Below, piece after piece: positions 34,996-38,081 of a stretch of 38,081 nucleotides of DNA. Position numbers and translations under genes: made by a program. This DNA comes from Methylomonas aurea. GTDB lineage: Bacteria; Pseudomonadota; Gammaproteobacteria; Methylococcales; Methylomonadaceae. The first letter of the stretch is position 1, and each line of letters opens with the position of its first letter. Under the pieces are notes generated by a model. It saw only the letters and a list, made by a program, of their open reading frames with translations, had not been told where the DNA came from and did no database searches. The DNA lies in NCBI RefSeq assembly GCF_024505045.1, contig NZ_JANIBM010000037.1, positions 1 through 38,081 of the forward strand. Direction: 5' to 3'.

Positions 34996-36891
34996 TTATC
35001 GGCTGCCCAGCAAACGGCGCAGCTCATAGAGGGGGCGGGGTTTGCCGAAACGCGGCAAATCCCGTATCACCTCCTGCAGCGAGGTGATACCGGCGGCGGC
35101 CTTGACCAGTCCGTCTTCTACCAAGGTCACCATGCCCGCGGTCTCCAGGCTGACCCGGCGGATTTCGTAGGAGGTCTTGCGCTGCAGGATCGCTTCTTTG
35201 ACCCATTCGTTCATCGACAACAACTCGAACACGCAAACCCGTCCGGAATAACCGGTAAAGCGGCATTTATCGCAACCCTTGCCCAACAGAAAATTGGCAC
35301 CGACCATATCGTCCGTTGTTAAATTCAAGCGCCGGAGCAAGGCCGGATCGGGTTGGAACGGTTCCGCGCAATGGCGGCAGACCCGGCGCAACAGGCGCTG
35401 GGCGACCACCGAAACCACGGTCGACGAAATCAAAAAGGCCTCGATCTCCATGTTCAGCAGCCGCAGCAGGCCGCCTATGCTGTCCTCGGTATGGAACGTA
35501 GTCAACACCTTGTGGCCGGTCAGCGCAGCCTGGATCGCCGTATCGGCCGAGAACCGGTCGCGAATCTCGCCCAGCACGATGATGTCCGGGTCCTGGCGCA
35601 CGATATGGCGCAAAGTTTCCTCGTAAGTCAAATTGATCTTCGGGTTGATCGAACACTGGGCGACGCCGTCGATCACGTATTCGACCGGGTCCTCCGCCGT
35701 AACGATGCTGACCTCAGGTGCATTCAAATAATCCACCGCACTGTACAAAGTCGTGGTTTTGCCCGAACCGGTGGGTCCGGTGATGATGACAACGCCGGTC
35801 GGTACGTCCAGCGAGTCCTGGATGAAGCGTTCCAACATCAGCGGCGCCATGCCCACTTCGTGTATATCCAGCAATTCGGTCTTGCGGTTCAACAAGCGTA
35901 GTACGACTTTCTCGCCGTTGATCGTACTGAAGAACGAGGCCCGCATGTCGACCACGTGATTGGAGGCGATTTGTTCGAACAATACCCGGCCGTCCTGGTG
36001 CCGGCGCTTTTCGGCGATATCGGCGCCAGCCATGACCTTGATCCGGCTGATCAAGGCCTGAGCCATCGTTACTGGCAAATCCCGATAGTGCACCATCATG
36101 CCGTCGATCCGGAAACGGATGCGCAGCTTGTGCTCCAGCGGTTCGATATGGATATCGCTGGCGGCCTGGCGGATTGCATCCTCGAAGATACGGTTGACCA
36201 CCGCGACGGCCGACTGCTCGCCGACCGCAGTTTTCTCCGACTGAGTGTTGCGTTCGTAATTCAGCAGAAAACGCATGATCTGCGAATAACGCCCGACCGC
36301 CGGAATCACCTCGGCACCAAGCACTTGCCGCGCGGTTTCGATCGCAGCTTGGTCCAACGGATCGCCAAAAGCCACCAGCACGCCGTCGACCTGCTTTTCG
36401 ATCGGCAGGAAGCAGTGCTTGTTGGCCGATTTCAGCATCGGTTTGGTCATCAAACTTTGGTCGACGTTGACGACGCTGAGATCGATCACCGATATCCCCA
36501 TCAGATCCGCCAGCACCTCCAGCATTCTCGATTCGGAAATCAGATTGCGCTCGACCAGTATCTCGCCCAGACGCTTGCGTCCGGCCTCTTGCTGCTGCGC
36601 CAGCGCCAATTGCAGATCACCATCGCTGATAAAACCGAATTCGACCAGGAACAGGCCCAATTTGACTTTCACCGGGTGGCTGCGGAATACCTTGACCAAC
36701 TGCTCGTGCGTGACGTAACCCAGATCGCACAAAACCACCAGAATGGGCTTGGGCGACTCCAGCTTGCCTTGCACGCGCTGGGCGTATTTCAGCTTGGCGC
36801 CATCGAGTACGCCCTGCTCGACCAGAAGCAGGAGAAAGGATTCGGTAAAGCTATTGCCGGAACCGGCAGCACTGCCATCGCTGGGTTTCAT
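34996..36891 (-). CDS. GspE/PilB-type secretion or pilus ATPase with MshEN domain
   Basis: 631 residues. The N-terminal MshEN region (about 20-140) carries the c-di-GMP motif at 77-100, with Leu-Gly at 78-79, Leu-Val at 82-83, Gly86, Leu93, Leu97 and Gln100. A weaker second repeat lies at about 107-130. The ATPase has Walker A GPTGSGKT (372-379), VTAEDPVEY, Walker B IIVLGEIRD (437-445) and zinc-binding Cys505, Cys508, Cys540 and Cys543. The usual IRDxETA is IRDRFSADTA, so the conserved Glu after the Asp box is changed. It would power assembly of a type IV pilus or type II secretion pseudopilus. No other pilus genes are in the window. AAGGCAGCA before the ATG is a good ribosome site. Confidence 0.92.
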   Translation of the reverse strand: MKPSDGSAAGSGNSFTESFLLLLVEQGVLDGAKLKYAQRVQGKLESPKPILVVLCDLGYVTHEQLVKVFRSHPVKVKLGLFLVEFGFISDGDLQLALAQQQEAGRKRLGEILVERNLISESRMLEVLADLMGISVIDLSVVNVDQSLMTKPMLKSANKHCFLPIEKQVDGVLVAFGDPLDQAAIETARQVLGAEVIPAVGRYSQIMRFLLNYERNTQSEKTAVGEQSAVAVVNRIFEDAIRQAASDIHIEPLEHKLRIRFRIDGMMVHYRDLPVTMAQALISRIKVMAGADIAEKRRHQDGRVLFEQIASNHVVDMRASFFSTINGEKVVLRLLNRKTELLDIHEVGMAPLMLERFIQDSLDVPTGVVIITGPTGSGKTTTLYSAVDYLNAPEVSIVTAEDPVEYVIDGVAQCSINPKINLTYEETLRHIVRQDPDIIVLGEIRDRFSADTAIQAALTGHKVLTTFHTEDSIGGLLRLLNMEIEAFLISSTVVSVVAQRLLRRVCRHCAEPFQPDPALLRRLNLTTDDMVGANFLLGKGCDKCRFTGYSGRVCVFELLSMNEWVKEAILQRKTSYEIRRVSLETAGMVTLVEDGLVKAAAGITSLQEVIRDLPRFGKPRPLYELRRLLGSR

Positions 36892-37490
36892 TGCTGCCTT
36901 GAGCTTACGATCGATAGTGATCGGAACAAATGGGACACGGGCTTGAATCGGCCAAGAATTCGGCGGTCGGAAAATATTGGCATTAAGGTACTAATTTATA
37001 CCGTGCAATACAACGTTAAATTGTTCGGGGGCTTATCGGTATCGATGCAATCGCTGCGCTTGCGAGGCCCGCTGCGCGGCATCCCGCACTCGAACTGCAC
37101 ACTCCGCCGAGTGTGCGCAGCAGAATGTGGGTTGTTTCATCCCCGCCGTTTAACGCTAATTTGTCGCGGCGGGAAAGCAATTATTGCCCCCGCCCGAATT
37201 ATTACCGGCATTCCTTTCCGGCAGGCCTTTCGATTGCGACCGGTATATCGGGGCGGAGCCGATAAACAGTCTGCTAAACACCGTTTAGCCTGTGTTTGGC
37301 AAACGAAGTGCCAGAGAAGGCTTGGATACGTTCAGCCCGAACGGAACGTTGGGGGGAAAATAGGGCTAGGTCAAAGCCGCCCGAACTGCGCTCGGTCGAT
37401 TTGATTGGACAGCGCGCGCCATTCTGCGCTTGAATGAGTTTGCAGTTCCGTTTCGCCAATCCTGTTAATGCTTTGAATTCGGAGGTTGTC
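36892..37490. other. Divergent intergenic region with hairpins
   Basis: About 600 bp between the divergent ATPase gene and the last gene. Two perfect hairpins are visible: GCACACTC-CGCC-GAGTGTGC (37097-37116) and GCTAAAC-ACC-GTTTAGC (37273-37289). No gene with a credible ribosome site is seen. The region must hold the promoters for both sides. Confidence 0.6.
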
Positions 37491-38003
37491 ATGGACAAAT
37501 ATTTACTGGGTTTCATTTTGGTTGTGTTTCTGGCCTGGGCGCCAGCCCCGGCCTTCGCCGCCACCGACGCCGCCAATGGCGGCGCGGCGGCTTCTGCTGC
37601 GGGCAATCCTCCCGCTACGGCAAGCGCCGTTTCCGGTAACAAAAACGAAATCGACGGTTTTTCCGGCGCCATCGGCCTGATTTATTTACTCAGCTTTGCC
37701 ATTCAACAGCTAATCGAACCGTTTAACTTATGGTTCGAGTCCGTAGCAGAAAAATGGGGGCAAAAACGGCCATGGGTCACCAAGAAAACCGTGATTTTTT
37801 GCTTTTCATCGCTGGTCGGCACGCTGTTCGCGATGCTGGGTCAAATCGATCTGCTCTCGGTCGGTTTTCTGCAACATCAGGGCGGCAGCCTGTTCGGTTT
37901 TCTGGTAACCGGTCTGGTCATCGGCGCCGGCACCGAGTCGGCAAACACCGCGCAGAAATATTTCGATTACGTCAAAAAGCAAAACAAGCCGCCCAAGTCC
38001 TGA
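37491..38003 (+). CDS. Secreted-leader membrane protein of unknown function
   Basis: 170 residues. A signal peptide (about 1-24, ending PAPAFA) is followed by an Ala-rich low-complexity stretch (about 24-50) and a conserved-looking domain with membrane segments at about 57-72, 96-115 and 128-150. The phrase GTESANTAQKYFDYVKKQ forms a charged C-terminal tail. GGAGGTTGTC before the ATG at 37491 is a near-ideal ribosome site; an in-frame extension to 37434 is unlikely. I do not recognise the family. Three short helices with a charged tail faintly recall holins, but the cleavable leader argues against that. Confidence 0.75.
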   Translation: MDKYLLGFILVVFLAWAPAPAFAATDAANGGAAASAAGNPPATASAVSGNKNEIDGFSGAIGLIYLLSFAIQQLIEPFNLWFESVAEKWGQKRPWVTKKTVIFCFSSLVGTLFAMLGQIDLLSVGFLQHQGGSLFGFLVTGLVIGAGTESANTAQKYFDYVKKQNKPPKS

Positions 38004-38081
38004 CCCCAACAGCGTTTTGGCCGCATTCGGCTCGAGCCGCACCCCTACGGACACTCCGGCTTCGCGCTTTGGCGCGAAGCC

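Noticed and set aside
35956..37404. 482-codon plus-strand frame opposite the PilB-type ATPase
   Set aside because: His/Gln/Arg-rich antisense shadow; the minus strand has an unmistakable ATPase.
37491..38003. Phage holin
   Set aside because: It has a cleavable-looking signal peptide and an Ala-rich spacer, and no phage genes lie nearby.

Overview
The window looks like chromosome of a GC-rich gammaproteobacterium, most likely a Methylococcales (Methylomonas-like) methanotroph. That is inference from general resemblance: GC-rich neutral sites, a VPLPA-type PEP-CTERM cargo protein, an N-terminal FAAL polyketide synthase, FecR/TPR outer-membrane proteins and RTX-like debris. No methane-oxidation gene lies in the window.

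Layout. (1) 1-5553, minus strand: the N-terminal 1851 residues of a giant modular synthase (FAAL-ACP-KS-AT-ACP-ACP, running off the left edge), with a CRP-like palindrome in its upstream region. (2) 6253-8970, minus strand: an APC amino-acid permease, a bestrophin-like (DUF4239) membrane protein and a DUF2750 protein. (3) 9600-12810: a scrambled, partly AT-rich accessory patch. It holds two copies of a 62-bp hairpin repeat, broken IS5- and IS1380-type transposases, an RTX-like gene fragment, an orphan membrane protein, and a gene split by a 99-bp MITE with a clean 4-bp target duplication. (4) 13025-17089: small or envelope proteins, namely SRPBCC, VPLPA-CTERM, a membrane protein with an HESGH motif, and two membrane-associated unknowns. 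(5) 17468-25098, plus strand: a CRP/FNR regulator preceded by a perfect TGTGA-N6-TCACA site, a FecR-TPR-beta-barrel fusion protein, a small lipoprotein and a CHASE2 class III nucleotide cyclase. I read this as a candidate envelope-sensing cyclic-nucleotide circuit. (6) 25166-28960, minus strand and convergent with the cyclase: a MASE1-CHASE-PAS-PAS-GGDEF-EAL c-di-GMP enzyme. (7) 29226-38003: a small membrane protein, an IS3 remnant, an AHSA1-like protein, a long-type phosphoglycerate mutase (gpmI) with a strong bidirectional terminator, a polytopic unknown, an HDOD protein paired with a GspE/PilB-type ATPase carrying an MshEN c-di-GMP-binding motif, and a secreted/membrane unknown.

How the parts may work together: the cyclase, the CRP-type regulator and two CRP-like sites (one before the regulator, one before the polyketide synthase) suggest that cyclic-nucleotide signalling could reach both the sensor locus and the synthase. 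A second messenger, c-di-GMP, is represented by the GGDEF-EAL enzyme and the MshEN ATPase. These links are inference; the domains and sites are read directly from the sequence. I saw no CRISPR array, rRNA or tRNA.
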